NCBI GenBank assembly: GCA_023249405.1
Contig: JAHFCR010000034.1
Span: forward strand, 1-32,102
Source of the DNA: Peptococcaceae bacterium
GTDB lineage: Bacteria > Bacillota > DSM-12270 > Thermacetogeniales > Thermacetogeniaceae
Length of the DNA stretch: 32,102 nucleotides
Direction: 5' to 3'
Part shown: positions 7,480 to 16,137 of the stretch, piece after piece
Position numbering within the stretch: position 1 is the stretch's first letter
How the letters are laid out: every line of letters starts with the position of its first letter
Program-made: the position numbers and the translations under genes
The notes under the pieces: model-generated
Told to the model about the DNA's origin: nothing
Databases searched by the model: none
The model's input: the letters and a program-made list of their open reading frames with translations, nothing else

Positions 7480-7579
7480 ATACCGATTTCGTTCCCGATC
7501 CACGACAGACAATATCAAGGTTTTGGCAGTCCTCCATTCCAAGTTACTATAGCATTGCCTTATCAAGGATGCCGGTTCA

Positions 7580-7596
7580 TTGTAATTTTATTACAA
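7580..7596. promoter_or_regulatory. Palindrome TTGTAAT-TTT-ATTACAA upstream of the glycosylphosphotransferase
   Basis: A perfect inverted repeat with 7-bp arms and a 3-bp centre lies about 140 bp before the preferred start at 7733. The size and symmetry fit a dimeric repressor site, or part of the promoter region. The AT-rich arms mean chance is not excluded, and no regulator gene is adjacent. Confidence 0.35.
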
Positions 7597-7631
7597 TTAA
7601 AAAATGTCTAAAAAGACAGGAAGCTTTAAAC

Positions 7632-7652
7632 CATTTGTCGAAATGACAAATG
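7632..7652 (+). promoter_or_regulatory. Perfect leader hairpin CATTTGTC-GAAAT-GACAAATG
   Basis: An 8-bp perfect stem with a five-base GAAAT loop lies about 80 nt before the preferred start codon at 7733, inside what would be the 5' untranslated leader. There is no U-tract after it, so it is not a terminator. It could be a recognition hairpin for an elongation or antitermination factor, as known for some polysaccharide operons, or a translational control element. Its presence supports treating 7604-7732 as leader rather than coding sequence. Confidence 0.4.
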
Positions 7653-7732
7653 TTGACGGTTTTATAAAGTTGGTCTTTGCTTGGCGCGGGCATGAAAATT
7701 ATTTTTTGCTCAACCGGTTCAAGGGAGTTGCT

Positions 7733-9085
7733 ATGCGCAAATCATGGCTGATTTGGGTACTCTTATACATTGTCGATGCCACCCTGGTGAACTTCGGGTT
7801 CTACCTGGCATTCCTGCTGAGGTTCGGCTACCCCGTCCCTGCTGTAAATGTGGCGCCTTTCATGCGGCTGATTCCCTACATCAGCCTGTTCATCCTGGTA
7901 TTCTTCTGGTTCTTCGAGCTCTACTCCCACACCTGGAAACGGCGCCTGGAGACCCTGTACAGCGTGATCATCACGGTCCTGCTGATCAACGTGGTCACCA
8001 TGGCCCTCACCTTCATGCTGCGCGGTTTCTCCTTCCCCAGGTCGATCTTCGCCATTGCCGCGGGGCTGCAGATCGTCCTGCTCGGCATCTGGCGCCTGCT
8101 CTGGCAGATGTTTATCGACCGGGCGGAGGGGGCCAAGACGGTGGTGGTCATCGGGGGCAACGGGAACACCGCCCAGAAACTGGGCTCCCTGATCGGGAGG
8201 CGCTATCAGGTGTTAGGGATCTTCGAGGCTGAGAGCGAGGTGGCGGCCGCCAGTGACGCTATCTCGGCAGCACAGGTCGTGTGCATCAACACCTCTCTTT
8301 CCCGGGCTGTCAAAGAGGAGATCATCTCCAGGTGCCTCGATGATGACAAGGAGGTCCTGCTGATCCCGGAACTGTATGACATCCTGCTGCATAACGCCAG
8401 CCTGAACAGGGTGGACGATCTGGCCGTTTTCAAGATCGAGAGCCTGGCGCTGACGCCGGGCCAGCAGCTGGTGAAGCGCCTGTTCGACCTGGTTTTTGCG
8501 ACGCTGGGGCTGATCCTGTTTCTGCCCTGCATGATGGTGATCACTCTTTTTATCTATTATTCCTCCCCGGGCTCGGTTTTCTACCGCCAGCGGAGGGTCG
8601 GCCTGAATGGTCAGGCCTTCTATCCCTACAAGTTCCGGACGATGATCCAGGATGCCGAGCAGGATGTGGGCCCGGTGCTGGCCGGGGATAACGACCCGCG
8701 CATCACCCCGGTCGGCAGGGTGCTCAGGCCGTTGCGGCTGGACGAACTGCCCCAGATGATCAATGTATTAAAAGGGGAGATGAGTTTCGTGGGCCCCCGG
8801 CCGGAGAGGCCGTTCTTCGTGGAACAATTCAGCAGTGACATTCCCGAGTACCAGTACCGGCTTAAAGTTAAGCCGGGGATTACCGGGCTGGCCCAGGTGC
8901 AGGGGAGATACGATACGGATGCTGCCGCCAAACTCCGCTACGACCTCTATTATATCTGCAACTACTCGCTGCTGCAGGATCTGCAGATCATCTTCCAGAC
9001 TCTGCGGGTCGTTCTGATCCCTGAGGCAGCTAGGGGAACGACGGGAAATACCAGCAAAAACGGGCAGAACGGTTTCATGCTCTGA
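7733..9085 (+). CDS. Exopolysaccharide polyprenyl glycosylphosphotransferase (WbaP/WcaJ-like)
   Basis: The 450-aa membrane enzyme starts glycan assembly by moving sugar-1-phosphate from a nucleotide sugar to undecaprenyl phosphate. Four or five N-terminal membrane helices precede a Rossmann-like CoA_binding_3 region (VVVIGGNGNTAQKLGSLI). The C-terminal PF02397 catalytic domain follows, with KRLFDLVFATLGLILFLP (reentrant helix), YPYKFRTM, LRLDELPQMINVLKGEMS and FVGPRPERP. These blocks include the Asp-Glu pair of the active site. The frame is open from ATG 7604, but ATG 7733 is preferred because AAGGGAG precedes it, the protein then begins at the first membrane helix, and the upstream part contains a perfect hairpin. 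The sugar specificity is not readable. Confidence 0.9.
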   Translation: MRKSWLIWVLLYIVDATLVNFGFYLAFLLRFGYPVPAVNVAPFMRLIPYISLFILVFFWFFELYSHTWKRRLETLYSVIITVLLINVVTMALTFMLRGFSFPRSIFAIAAGLQIVLLGIWRLLWQMFIDRAEGAKTVVVIGGNGNTAQKLGSLIGRRYQVLGIFEAESEVAAASDAISAAQVVCINTSLSRAVKEEIISRCLDDDKEVLLIPELYDILLHNASLNRVDDLAVFKIESLALTPGQQLVKRLFDLVFATLGLILFLPCMMVITLFIYYSSPGSVFYRQRRVGLNGQAFYPYKFRTMIQDAEQDVGPVLAGDNDPRITPVGRVLRPLRLDELPQMINVLKGEMSFVGPRPERPFFVEQFSSDIPEYQYRLKVKPGITGLAQVQGRYDTDAAAKLRYDLYYICNYSLLQDLQIIFQTLRVVLIPEAARGTTGNTSKNGQNGFML

Positions 9086-9228
9086 TCGGTGACGTTGGAT
9101 GTAGTGTTGCGATTTTTCTGGGATACATGCAAAATTAATGCCGATTGCCAAAAGGACGCTAAGGTATTTTTTTAGAATTGGATGACGGACGAAGGATTAC
9201 GAAAACTATTGTATGGAGGAGTAATAAG

Positions 9229-10197
9229 ATGAAGATACTGGTGACTGGTGGGGCCGGGTTTATCGGCTCCAACCTGGTGGATGGGCTGCTGGCAGCCGGC
9301 CACGAGGTGGTGGTGGTGGACAACCTCAGCAGCGGCAAGCGGATAAACCTGAATCCCGCTGCCCGGTTCTACGAGTTGGATATCGGCGACCCGGGGCTGT
9401 CGGATGTTTTTGCCCGGGAGGGGATCGATCTGGTCAGCCATCATGCCGCCCAGATCGATGTGCGGCACTCGGTGGCGGACCCACAGTTTGACGCCCGCAC
9501 CAACATCCTGGGATTGCTCAACATCCTGGAGAACTGCCGCCGTTACGAGATCAAAGGGGTGGTGTTCGCCTCCTCAGGCGGGGTGGTCTATGGTGAGCCG
9601 TCCCAGTTGCCGGCCACCGAGACCTTCCCCAAGGGTCCGCTCTCCCCTTACGGGGTGAGCAAGCTGGCCTCCGAGTTCTACCTCTGCTACTACGCCCAGG
9701 TGATGGGCCTGCCCTATGTCACCCTGCGCTATGGGAATGTCTATGGGCCGCGGCAGGACCCCCACGGGGAGGCGGGAGTGGTGGCGATCTTCGGGGAGAA
9801 GCTGCTGCGGGGCGAGACGCCGGTGATCTACGGCGACGGCGACCAGGTGCGGGACTACGTCTTCGTAGAGGATGTCGTCCGGGCGAACCTGCTGGCGTTG
9901 CAGCGCCTGTTGGGTCCTGTCTGCGGGGCCGCTCCGGGCGGCTGCGCCATCAATGACTTTGCCTTTAACATCGGCACCGGGCAGGGCGCCTCGGTCAATG
10001 AACTGTTCACCCTGCTAAAGGAGATCACCGGGTTCCAGGGCGAGGCCACCCATGGGCCGGAGCGGACCGGTGAGTTGCGGCGCATCTATCTGGACGCCGG
10101 CAAGGCCAGGGATGTGCTGGGCTGGACGCCGCAGTTCAGCTTCAAGGAGGGCCTGCGCCGCACCGTCGGCCACCTGGCCAGGAAAGCAGTCTGCTAG
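9229..10197 (+). CDS. NAD-dependent sugar-nucleotide epimerase, UDP-glucose 4-epimerase-like
   Basis: The 322-aa extended SDR has the NAD-binding GGAGFIGSNL motif at residues 7-16, the VDNLSSG loop after strand 2, HHAAQIDVRHSV, SSGGVVYGE with the catalytic Ser region, and the YGVSK catalytic Tyr-x3-Lys. LRYGNVYGPRQDP and VRDYVFVEDVV complete the substrate pocket. This pattern is typical of GalE-like 4-epimerases, giving UDP-galactose or an N-acetyl counterpart as donor for the upstream glycosyltransferases. ATG 9229 follows GGAGGAG by a suitable gap; the longer frame from 9178 lacks a ribosome site. A separate transcript is possible, as 143 bp separate it from the preceding gene. It is convergent with the next gene, with only 6 bp between stops and no terminator visible. 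Confidence 0.88.
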   Translation: MKILVTGGAGFIGSNLVDGLLAAGHEVVVVDNLSSGKRINLNPAARFYELDIGDPGLSDVFAREGIDLVSHHAAQIDVRHSVADPQFDARTNILGLLNILENCRRYEIKGVVFASSGGVVYGEPSQLPATETFPKGPLSPYGVSKLASEFYLCYYAQVMGLPYVTLRYGNVYGPRQDPHGEAGVVAIFGEKLLRGETPVIYGDGDQVRDYVFVEDVVRANLLALQRLLGPVCGAAPGGCAINDFAFNIGTGQGASVNELFTLLKEITGFQGEATHGPERTGELRRIYLDAGKARDVLGWTPQFSFKEGLRRTVGHLARKAVC

Positions 10198-10203
10198 GGA
10201 CGT

Positions 10204-10779
10204 TTACTGCATGGATTGCCAGAACTTGGCCATATCGATGACCAGCCCGGGAAACAGGGGAGAGGTAAGATTGCCGGCATCCTCGTATTCGGCTGCCTTG
10301 GCCAGCTTATTCTCCTGGTTGCGGCGGTAGATTTCGATCACCTGTACTACCGGATCGGCCAGCCAGTACTCGATCACGTCCGAGCACTCGTAGAGGAAGC
10401 GCTTGGTCTTCTTGTCGGTGAGCCTGGTGGATTCGGAGGTCACTTCGACCACCAGGTCCGGGGCGCCCTCGATATTCTTGCTGGTGAGGCGCCGCTTGCG
10501 TTCGTTGCTGATGAAGAGCAGGTCGGGCTCGACCACGTCGTTGTGGGAGAGCAGGACGTCAAACGGGGCTAATAATAAAACTCCTAATTTTTTTTCTGCC
10601 AGAAAGTTGGCAATGACACGAAATAATTCCCCCACAAACCTCTGATGCGCGGTGCTTGGCGCAGGTGTCACGTAGTGCTCCCCCCCGATCAGTTCGTGGC
10701 GTTTCCCGTCGTCCGGCAGGAGCAGCAGGTCTTCATAGGTCAGGCCGCCGGCAGCCATCTCCATCCTGGCTGATTCCAT
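10204..10779 (-). CDS. Uma2-family (DUF820) putative PD-(D/E)xK endonuclease
   Basis: The 191-aa protein begins with the usual Uma2 pattern LTYEDLLLLPDDGKRHELIGGEHYV and contains VVEPDLLFIS and APDLVVEVTSEST followed by DKKTKRFLYE and IEYWLADP. These carry the acidic and lysine residues of a restriction-endonuclease-like fold. Uma2 proteins are abundant in cyanobacteria and some Firmicutes, often in many copies, and their biological role is unclear. ATG 10779 is chosen because a full AAGGAGG lies at 10787-10793. The longer frame from 10830 has none. It is monocistronic on the minus strand and backs onto the ctsR promoter region. No partner gene of a restriction or toxin system is adjacent. 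Confidence 0.85.
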   Translation of the reverse strand: MESARMEMAAGGLTYEDLLLLPDDGKRHELIGGEHYVTPAPSTAHQRFVGELFRVIANFLAEKKLGVLLLAPFDVLLSHNDVVEPDLLFISNERKRRLTSKNIEGAPDLVVEVTSESTRLTDKKTKRFLYECSDVIEYWLADPVVQVIEIYRRNQENKLAKAAEYEDAGNLTSPLFPGLVIDMAKFWQSMQ

Positions 10780-11105
10780 GGTGCGCCCTCCTTTTTGGAA
10801 ACTGTTTCTGAGGCCTAGTTCTTGTTCCATATTTTATCATGACTAGATATTGCCAGCAAGCCGCGGGACGGTTATTGTGTCAGTATCATCATACATGCTG
10901 GCAGCAGGGGCGGTTTTCTTGTTATGGACCGGCATAACAGGGGAGCCGTCTTTGTGTCTGGTTTCTGGTTCGATCTGGACGTAAATCCTAGATATTCGCA
11001 AAGAGGCTTCTCAATGGCCCCATAGTAGTGAAAAACCGGGATTATGAGCGCGGATATTGGGATAAAATAAATTAGATTCGATTTCTTTTCTTCATTATGT
11101 TCCTG

Positions 11106-11111
11106 TATAAT
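11106..11111 (+). promoter_or_regulatory. Probable -10 element of the ctsR operon promoter (TATAAT)
   Basis: A perfect TATAAT sits 3 bp upstream of the CtsR box and 51 bp before the ctsR start codon. The region 17 bp upstream is TC-rich and gives only a weak -35. The position means CtsR bound at its box would cover the transcription start, as expected for autorepression. Confidence 0.6.
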
Positions 11112-11114
11112 AAA

Positions 11115-11131
11115 AGTCAAACAAAGTCAAA
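11115..11131 (+). promoter_or_regulatory. CtsR operator (heptad direct repeat)
   Basis: The sequence AGTCAAA-CAA-AGTCAAA matches exactly the known CtsR box, two RGTCAAA heptads separated by three bases. It lies between the TATAAT and the ctsR gene. It is the only such tandem site that I found in the window, so regulation of the four-gene operon appears to be through this promoter alone. Confidence 0.92.
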
Positions 11132-11162
11132 TGAACGTGGCCTGTTCAGGGAGACGTTGTCA

Positions 11163-11642
11163 ATGTGGTCGCTGGTTTCGGAAATTGAGTCCTACATCAA
11201 ATCGTTGCTTCGGGGGAGCCCCCGGGGCTGGATCGAACTCAGCCGGAAGGAGTTGGCTGAGCACTTCGACTGCGTCCCGTCTCAGGTTACCTACGTGGTC
11301 AACACCCGCTTTTCGGTGCAACAGGGCTACTACGTGGAGAGCCGCCGTGGCGGCAGCGGTTACATCCGGATCTGCCGTCTGGGGGCTCAGCGCCGTCAGC
11401 CGGATGAGGATGCGCGGCAGAAACAGGTGGAGAGCCATACAGGCGACGATCTGGAAAACATGCTGAAAGACTTTCAGTCTGTGCTATTCAGCTTCACCCA
11501 GCGAGGCATCCTGACGGACCGGGAATTCACCCTGCTCAATGCGGTCTTCAGGGCCCTGGAGGCCAATGTTCAGGGCAGCGAGTGCGATGATTTAAGGCTT
11601 AGAATTTTGAAGGAGATCCTGTCGAACGGCGGCCTTTTTTAG
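11163..11642 (+). CDS. ctsR: Transcriptional repressor CtsR
   Basis: The 159-aa protein represses class III heat-shock genes. The N-terminal winged helix-turn-helix reads ELAEHFDCVPSQVTYVVNTR, closely matching the family's CVPSQI-NYVI-NTRF core. The wing ESRRGGSGYIRI carries the Gly-rich tip that contacts DNA and senses temperature. The C-terminal half has the FTQRGILTDREFTLLNAV segment of the CtsR C-domain, which is the dimer and McsB-contact region. ATG 11163 is chosen because AGGGAG lies at 11148-11153, and the protein then starts as other CtsR proteins do. The longer frame from 11097 would run through the operator. It is first in the operon and autoregulated through the box at 11115-11131. 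Confidence 0.96.
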   Translation: MWSLVSEIESYIKSLLRGSPRGWIELSRKELAEHFDCVPSQVTYVVNTRFSVQQGYYVESRRGGSGYIRICRLGAQRRQPDEDARQKQVESHTGDDLENMLKDFQSVLFSFTQRGILTDREFTLLNAVFRALEANVQGSECDDLRLRILKEILSNGGLF

Positions 11643-11690
11643 CTGCCAGGCAGCCCTGCATTAAGTACGCCTGCTTAAAGGAGAATGCAC

Positions 11691-12227
11691 ATGAACTGCG
11701 AAGAATGCAAGCAGCGCCCGGCAACGGTGCATATCACCAAGATCTTTAACAACCAGAAGACCGAGATGCACCTGTGCGAGGAATGTGCCAAGCAGCACGA
11801 TGAGATACCGTTTACCTTCAGCGCCGATGCGGAGCCGGCTTTCTCCATCCAGAAGTTCCTGGCGGGACTGCTGGTGGGCGGCGCCCCCAGTGCCGGCGCC
11901 GATGCTACCGAGGAAGAGGCGACTGCCGCCATGCCCCAGTGCTCGAACTGCTCCCTGACTTACGGCCAGTTCGGGCAGATCGGGCGGTTCGGCTGCAGCC
12001 ACTGCTACCAGTCCTTTGCCGGACAGCTCGAACCACTGCTGCGCCGGGTGCATGGCAATAGCCGTCACACCGGCAAGATACCCCGGCGGGCCGGCGGTTT
12101 GCTGGGGTTCCGGAGGGAGATCGAGCAACTGCGGGCGGAACTGCAGAATGCTGTCAATTCCGAGGCTTACGAGCGGGCGGCAGTGCTGCGGGACCAGATT
12201 CACGCCCTGGAGGGCAAACTGCAGTAG
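11691..12227 (+). CDS. mcsA: McsA, zinc-binding activator of McsB
   Basis: The 178-aa protein has four CxxC pairs: CEEC near the N-terminus, a second CEEC about 30 residues on, then CSNC and CSHC. These form two treble-clef zinc sites. The C-terminal UVR motif (REIEQLRAELQNAVNSEAYE... AAVLRDQIHALEG) mediates contact with ClpC/McsB. McsA stimulates the McsB arginine kinase and helps release CtsR under stress. ATG 11691 lies 7 bp after AAAGGAG; ATG 11685 is too close to that site. An insert rich in Ala and Glu separates the two zinc modules. The gene is followed by an unusual 185-bp gap before mcsB. Confidence 0.94.
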   Translation: MNCEECKQRPATVHITKIFNNQKTEMHLCEECAKQHDEIPFTFSADAEPAFSIQKFLAGLLVGGAPSAGADATEEEATAAMPQCSNCSLTYGQFGQIGRFGCSHCYQSFAGQLEPLLRRVHGNSRHTGKIPRRAGGLLGFRREIEQLRAELQNAVNSEAYERAAVLRDQIHALEGKLQ

Positions 12228-12412
12228 AGGGCTGGGTGTTCCGGAACAGTGATTGGCGGTGAGCCGTTGGCGGCTGGAAAAACCCACGCTCAATGGCCAA
12301 AGTGGCCGGATATAGATCAGGAGATCGAGTGCATAACACGAGAGTGTTTCCCTGCCGTGATGGAAAGCGGGAACGCGAGAACCGTCCCCGTGTTCGCTGA
12401 GGAGGAGTGGGT
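12228..12412 (+). other. 185-bp spacer within the ctsR operon
   Basis: mcsA and mcsB are normally adjacent or overlapping. This spacer contains a 12-bp perfect palindrome TGTTCCGGAACA (12237-12248), a small hairpin AACAC-GAGA-GTGTT (12336-12349) and a 16-bp segment shared with 23223-23238. No -10/-35 pair or terminator is obvious. The GGAGGAG for mcsB lies at its right edge (12401-12407). It looks like an inserted repetitive element that left the operon functional. Confidence 0.5.
12379..12394 (+). repeat. Dispersed repeat GAACCGTCCCCGTGTT, copy 1
   Basis: The 16 bases are identical to 23223-23238, and the match continues as TTCGCT or TTTCGCT with one extra T. Sequences of this type, with an ACGGGGACGGTTC core on the other strand, are in my recollection common as short intergenic repeats in Clostridia. 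That recollection needs a genome-wide count. Here the copy is inside the mcsA-mcsB spacer. Confidence 0.6.
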
Positions 12413-13483
12413 ATGTCGATCCAGGATACGTTGAATACTGCCTATAGCAAGTGGATGGAGGATGATGGGCCCGAATCCCAGATTGTGATCAGCAGCCGGG
12501 TGCGGCTGGCCCGCAACCTGTCGGAGCAGCCCTTTCCCCACGTGATGCCTCAGGAGGGCGGCCAGGCTGTCGTCGAGCAGGTGCAGGGAGTGATCGCCGA
12601 TCCGGACGCCAGAGAGCAGTTGGGGCCGATGTTTTACGTGCCCCTGGAGGAACTGGGCCCGCTCGACCGGCAGATCCTGGTGGAGAAGCACCTGATCAGC
12701 CCTCAGCACGCCTCGGATGAACGCCCGTTTCGTGGTGTTGCCCTCAGCCCGGATGAGGGGGTCAGCATCATGATCAACGAGGAGGACCACCTCCGGATCC
12801 AGGTGTTGTTTCCCGGGCTGCAGTTGGACGCCGCCTGGGAGATGGCCAACCGCGTAGACGACGCTTTTGAGAATAAGCTGGATTTCGCCTTCGACGAGTT
12901 GTACGGCTATCTCTCCTGCTGCCCCACCAACGTGGGCACCGGGCTGCGGGCGTCGGTAATGATGCATCTGCCGGCCCTGGCCATGACCAATCAGGCCGGC
13001 CGGGTGTTCACCGCCCTGTCCAAGCTGGGTTTCGTGGTGCGGGGGTTGTACGGCGAGGGCACCGAGGCCAAGGGGAACCTGTTCCAGGTCTCCAACCAGG
13101 TCACCCTGGGGCCCAGTGAGCAGGAGATCGTGGACAGCCTGCTGGCAGTCTGCCGCCAGTTGATCGAGCAGGAACAGCTCGGCCGCCAATCACAGATGAG
13201 GGAGCGGCCGGCTCAGATAGAGGATATGGTCTTCCGGGCCTACGGCGTGCTCACCAACGCCAGGCTCATCAATTCCGATGAGGCGATGTTCTATCTATCT
13301 TGCTTGCGTCTGGGCATCGATCTGGGGCTGTTGCATAATGTAAGTAAGAGAACTCTGAACGAACTGCTGGTGCGGACAAGGGCCGCCTTCCTTCAGAAGG
13401 ATGCCAAGGACGCCATGGATTCTTTCAACCGCAGCCTGAAGCGGGCGGACATTATCAGGGAAGCCTTGAAGGTTAGCGAATAA
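12413..13483 (+). CDS. mcsB: Protein arginine kinase McsB
   Basis: The 356-aa protein belongs to the phosphagen-kinase fold. SSRVRLARNLSEQPFP near residue 25 supplies the ATP-phosphate-binding arginines, with further blocks at NEEDHLRIQ, SCCPTNVGTGLRASVMMHLPAL and GLYGEGTEAKGNLFQVSNQ. McsB phosphorylates arginine on client proteins, marking them for ClpC-ClpP, and inactivates CtsR. The MgsY-type substrate loop of creatine kinases is absent, as usual in this family. ATG 12413 follows GGAGGAG by 5 bp; the in-frame GTG at 12407 overlaps that site and is unlikely. Length agrees with family members (about 350-363 aa). Confidence 0.95.
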   Translation: MSIQDTLNTAYSKWMEDDGPESQIVISSRVRLARNLSEQPFPHVMPQEGGQAVVEQVQGVIADPDAREQLGPMFYVPLEELGPLDRQILVEKHLISPQHASDERPFRGVALSPDEGVSIMINEEDHLRIQVLFPGLQLDAAWEMANRVDDAFENKLDFAFDELYGYLSCCPTNVGTGLRASVMMHLPALAMTNQAGRVFTALSKLGFVVRGLYGEGTEAKGNLFQVSNQVTLGPSEQEIVDSLLAVCRQLIEQEQLGRQSQMRERPAQIEDMVFRAYGVLTNARLINSDEAMFYLSCLRLGIDLGLLHNVSKRTLNELLVRTRAAFLQKDAKDAMDSFNRSLKRADIIREALKVSE

Positions 13484-13609
13484 CTGTTTACATAGCATTT
13501 AGCAATTGACGGGTAGTTGCAGGTTGGCGGTAGTTTTTCAGGATCGTCGGCTGGTTTTTGTGGCCACTGGCGGCCAACCGCCAATAACCGTTTTAAGGAG
13601 GTGCGCAAT

Positions 13610-16084
13610 ATGTTTGGACGATTTACCGAACGTGCCCAGCGTGTATTCATGCTGGCGCAGGAAGAGGCAAGAAGATTGAAGCATCCGGCGGTGGGCACCG
13701 AGCACCTGCTGCTGGGGCTGCTGCGCGAGGGCGAGGGTATTGCGGCCAAGGCCCTGCAGGCCCTGGGTCTGGACCTGAACAAGGTGCGGGAGGAAGTGGA
13801 GCGGATCGTAGCCCCCGGCGACAGCCGGGTGGGCGACGAGGTCGGCCTGACCCCCCGGGCCAAGAAAGTGCTGGAACTCGCCCACGAGGAGGGGCGGCGC
13901 CAGGGCGTGAGCTATGTGGGCACTGAGCACCTGCTGCTCGGGTTGATCCGCGAGGGCGAGGGCGTGGCTGCCCGGGTCCTGATCAACCAGGGATTGACCA
14001 TGGAAAGTGTGCGGCGCCAGGTATTGATGCTGCTGGGCGGCATCGGGCCCGCTGCCCAGGGGCATGCCGGCTCCGGGCCAGCCGCCCAGTCTCGCAACCA
14101 GACGGCAACCCTCGACGATCTCGGCCGCGACCTGACGCAGCTCGCCCGGGAGGGCAAGCTGGACCCGGTGATCGGGCGGGACAAGGAGATCGAGCGGGTG
14201 ATCCAGGTGCTCAGCCGCCGCACCAAGAACAACCCCTGCCTGATCGGCGAGCCGGGAGTAGGCAAGACCGCCATCGCCGAAGGCCTGGCGGAGCGGATCG
14301 TGGCCGGAAAGATTCCGGAGACCCTGAACGACAAGCGGGTGGTCACCCTGGACATGGGCGCCGTGGTGGCCGGGACGAAGTACCGGGGCGAGTTCGAAGA
14401 ACGGCTGAAGAAGGTCATCGACGAGATCCGGTCAGCCGGCAACGTCATCCTGTTCATCGACGAGGTGCATACCCTGGTGGGAGCGGGAGCGGCCGAGGGA
14501 GCGATAGACGCCGCCAACATTCTCAAGCCGGCCCTGGCCAGGGGTGAGCTGCAGTGCATCGGCGCCACCACTCTCGATGAGTACCGCAAGAACATCGAGA
14601 AGGATGCCGCTCTGGAACGGCGCTTCCAGCCGGTAAACGTCGGCGAGCCGACCGTTGACGAGACGATCGAGATCCTGCGCGGCCTGCGCGACCGCTACGA
14701 GGCGCACCACCGGGTGAAGATCACCGACGGCGCCCTGAAGGCGGCCGCCCGGCTGGGGGACCGTTATATCACCGAACGCTTCCTGCCGGACAAGGCGATC
14801 GACCTGATGGATGAGGCGGCATCGCGGGTACGGCTGCAGATCTATACGGCGCCGCCGGATGTCAAGGAACTGGAAGAGAAGCTGGAATTGCTGCAGAAGG
14901 AGAAGGAGTCCGCCGTGGTCGGGCAGGAGTTCGAACAGGCGGCCGCCCTCCGCGACCAGGAGCAGCACCTGCGGGCGGAACTGGAGCAGACCAAGAACAA
15001 CTGGCACCAGCGCAAGGAGCTGGAGGAGTCGATCGTCACCGAGGAGGATATTGCCACTATCGTCTCCAGCTGGACCGGGGTGCCGGTCAACAAGCTGCGG
15101 GAGGAGGAGTCGGAACGCCTGCTGCACATGGAGGATGTGCTGCATAAGCGGGTGATCGGCCAGGAGGACGCCGTGCAGGCGGTCTCCCGGGCGGTCCGGC
15201 GGGCGAGGGCCGGGTTGAAAGACCCGAAGCGCCCCATTGGCTCCTTCATCTTCCTGGGGCCCACCGGCGTCGGCAAGACGGAACTGGCGAGGGCGCTGGC
15301 CGAGGCCCTGTTCGGCGACGAGAATGCCATGGTCCGCTTCGACATGTCCGAGTACATGGAGAAACATACGGTCTCGCGCCTGCTGGGAGCGCCTCCGGGC
15401 TACATCGGCTACGAGGAGGCCGGGCAGTTGACCGAGGCGGTGCGCCGGCGGCCCTATTCGGTGGTGTTGTTCGATGAGATCGAGAAGGCGCATCCGGACG
15501 TGTTCCACGTGCTGCTGCAGGTGATCGAGGACGGCCGGCTGACCGATGCCAAGGGGCGCACTGTGGATATGCGCAACGCCGTGGTGATCATGACCTCCAA
15601 CGTGGGGGCCAACCTGATCAAGAAGGAATCCCGGATGGGCTTCAAGCCCGAGGGGGCGGGGTCGGCGGCCAGCAGGGATTATGAGGCGATGAAGGAACGG
15701 GTGACGGAGGAGTTGAAGCGCACCTTCCGGCCCGAGTTCCTGAACCGGGTGGATGAGATCATCGTCTTCCACTCCCTGAACGAGGAGCACATGAAGCAGA
15801 TCGTCGGGCTGATGCTGCGGGATGTCTCCAAGCGCATCGCCGAGTTCGGCCTGTACCTGGAGTTCACCGAGGCCGCCAAGGACCTGATGGTGAAGAAGGG
15901 CTACGATCAGTTGTACGGCGCCCGTCCGCTGCGCCGGGTGATCCAGCGGATGGTGGAGGATCGCCTGTCCGAGGAGATGCTGGCAGGCAAGATCAAGGAC
16001 GGCGACGTGGTTACCGTGGATGCCTCCGGCGAAGAACTCACCTTCAGCCAGAAGCAGATGAGCGCCCCTGCCGCCGCCAAATAA
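13610..16084 (+). CDS. clpC: ATP-dependent Clp protease ATP-binding subunit ClpC
   Basis: The 824-aa HSP100 unfoldase has two Clp_N repeats ([13 protein letters not shown] and [13 protein letters not shown]), AAA-1 with Walker [16 protein letters not shown] and Walker [10 protein letters not shown], a UVR-type middle segment ([15 protein letters not shown]), AAA-2 with [15 protein letters not shown] and [11 protein letters not shown], and the C-terminal ClpB_D2-small domain. An MGF tripeptide in the loop after [13 protein letters not shown] sits where ClpC has its VGF ClpP-docking loop, so partnership with ClpP is expected. ATG 13610 follows AAGGAGGTG at 13595-13603, while the longer frame from 13517 has no such site. 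It is the last gene of the operon. radA and disA, which often follow clpC in Bacillota, are not here. Confidence 0.97.
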   Translation: MFGRFTERAQRVFMLAQEEARRLKHPAVGTEHLLLGLLREGEGIAAKALQALGLDLNKVREEVERIVAPGDSRVGDEVGLTPRAKKVLELAHEEGRRQGVSYVGTEHLLLGLIREGEGVAARVLINQGLTMESVRRQVLMLLGGIGPAAQGHAGSGPAAQSRNQTATLDDLGRDLTQLAREGKLDPVIGRDKEIERVIQVLSRRTKNNPCLIGEPGVGKTAIAEGLAERIVAGKIPETLNDKRVVTLDMGAVVAGTKYRGEFEERLKKVIDEIRSAGNVILFIDEVHTLVGAGAAEGAIDAANILKPALARGELQCIGATTLDEYRKNIEKDAALERRFQPVNVGEPTVDETIEILRGLRDRYEAHHRVKITDGALKAAARLGDRYITERFLPDKAIDLMDEAASRVRLQIYTAPPDVKELEEKLELLQKEKESAVVGQEFEQAAALRDQEQHLRAELEQTKNNWHQRKELEESIVTEEDIATIVSSWTGVPVNKLREEESERLLHMEDVLHKRVIGQEDAVQAVSRAVRRARAGLKDPKRPIGSFIFLGPTGVGKTELARALAEALFGDENAMVRFDMSEYMEKHTVSRLLGAPPGYIGYEEAGQLTEAVRRRPYSVVLFDEIEKAHPDVFHVLLQVIEDGRLTDAKGRTVDMRNAVVIMTSNVGANLIKKESRMGFKPEGAGSAASRDYEAMKERVTEELKRTFRPEFLNRVDEIIVFHSLNEEHMKQIVGLMLRDVSKRIAEFGLYLEFTEAAKDLMVKKGYDQLYGARPLRRVIQRMVEDRLSEEMLAGKIKDGDVVTVDASGEELTFSQKQMSAPAAAK

Positions 16085-16137
16085 AAAAACTGTAATGTCG
16101 CTTCTGAGCTTCGAGGCAATTCAGACCACAAATAAGT

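Larger units (their letters stand above)
10780..11162. other. Divergent intergenic region before ctsR, 383 bp
   Basis: No protein gene is supported. It contains a perfect hairpin TGTTATG-GACCGG-CATAACA at 10920-10939 without a T-tract, a consensus -10 at 11106-11111, and the CtsR operator at 11115-11131. The minus-strand Uma2 gene must be transcribed from the left part of this region, but no convincing promoter is seen for it. Confidence 0.5.

Noticed and set aside
7604-7732. N-terminal extension of the glycosylphosphotransferase
   Set aside because: No ribosome site precedes 7604, the segment contains a perfect hairpin, and the family normally starts at the first membrane helix, which begins right after ATG 7733.
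10872-11120. 82-codon minus-strand ORF upstream of ctsR
   Set aside because: It runs into the ctsR promoter and CtsR operator, has no ribosome site and no recognisable domain.
12317-13189. Minus-strand ORF (290 codons) opposite mcsB
   Set aside because: Antisense to a clear mcsB, with a His/Gln/Leu-rich composition typical of a shadow frame and no ribosome site.
14432-15790. Long minus-strand ORF (452 codons) inside clpC
   Set aside because: It is a shadow of the GC-rich clpC coding strand. The product is low-complexity, rich in Leu/His/Gln/Arg, matches no family, and clpC itself is unmistakable.
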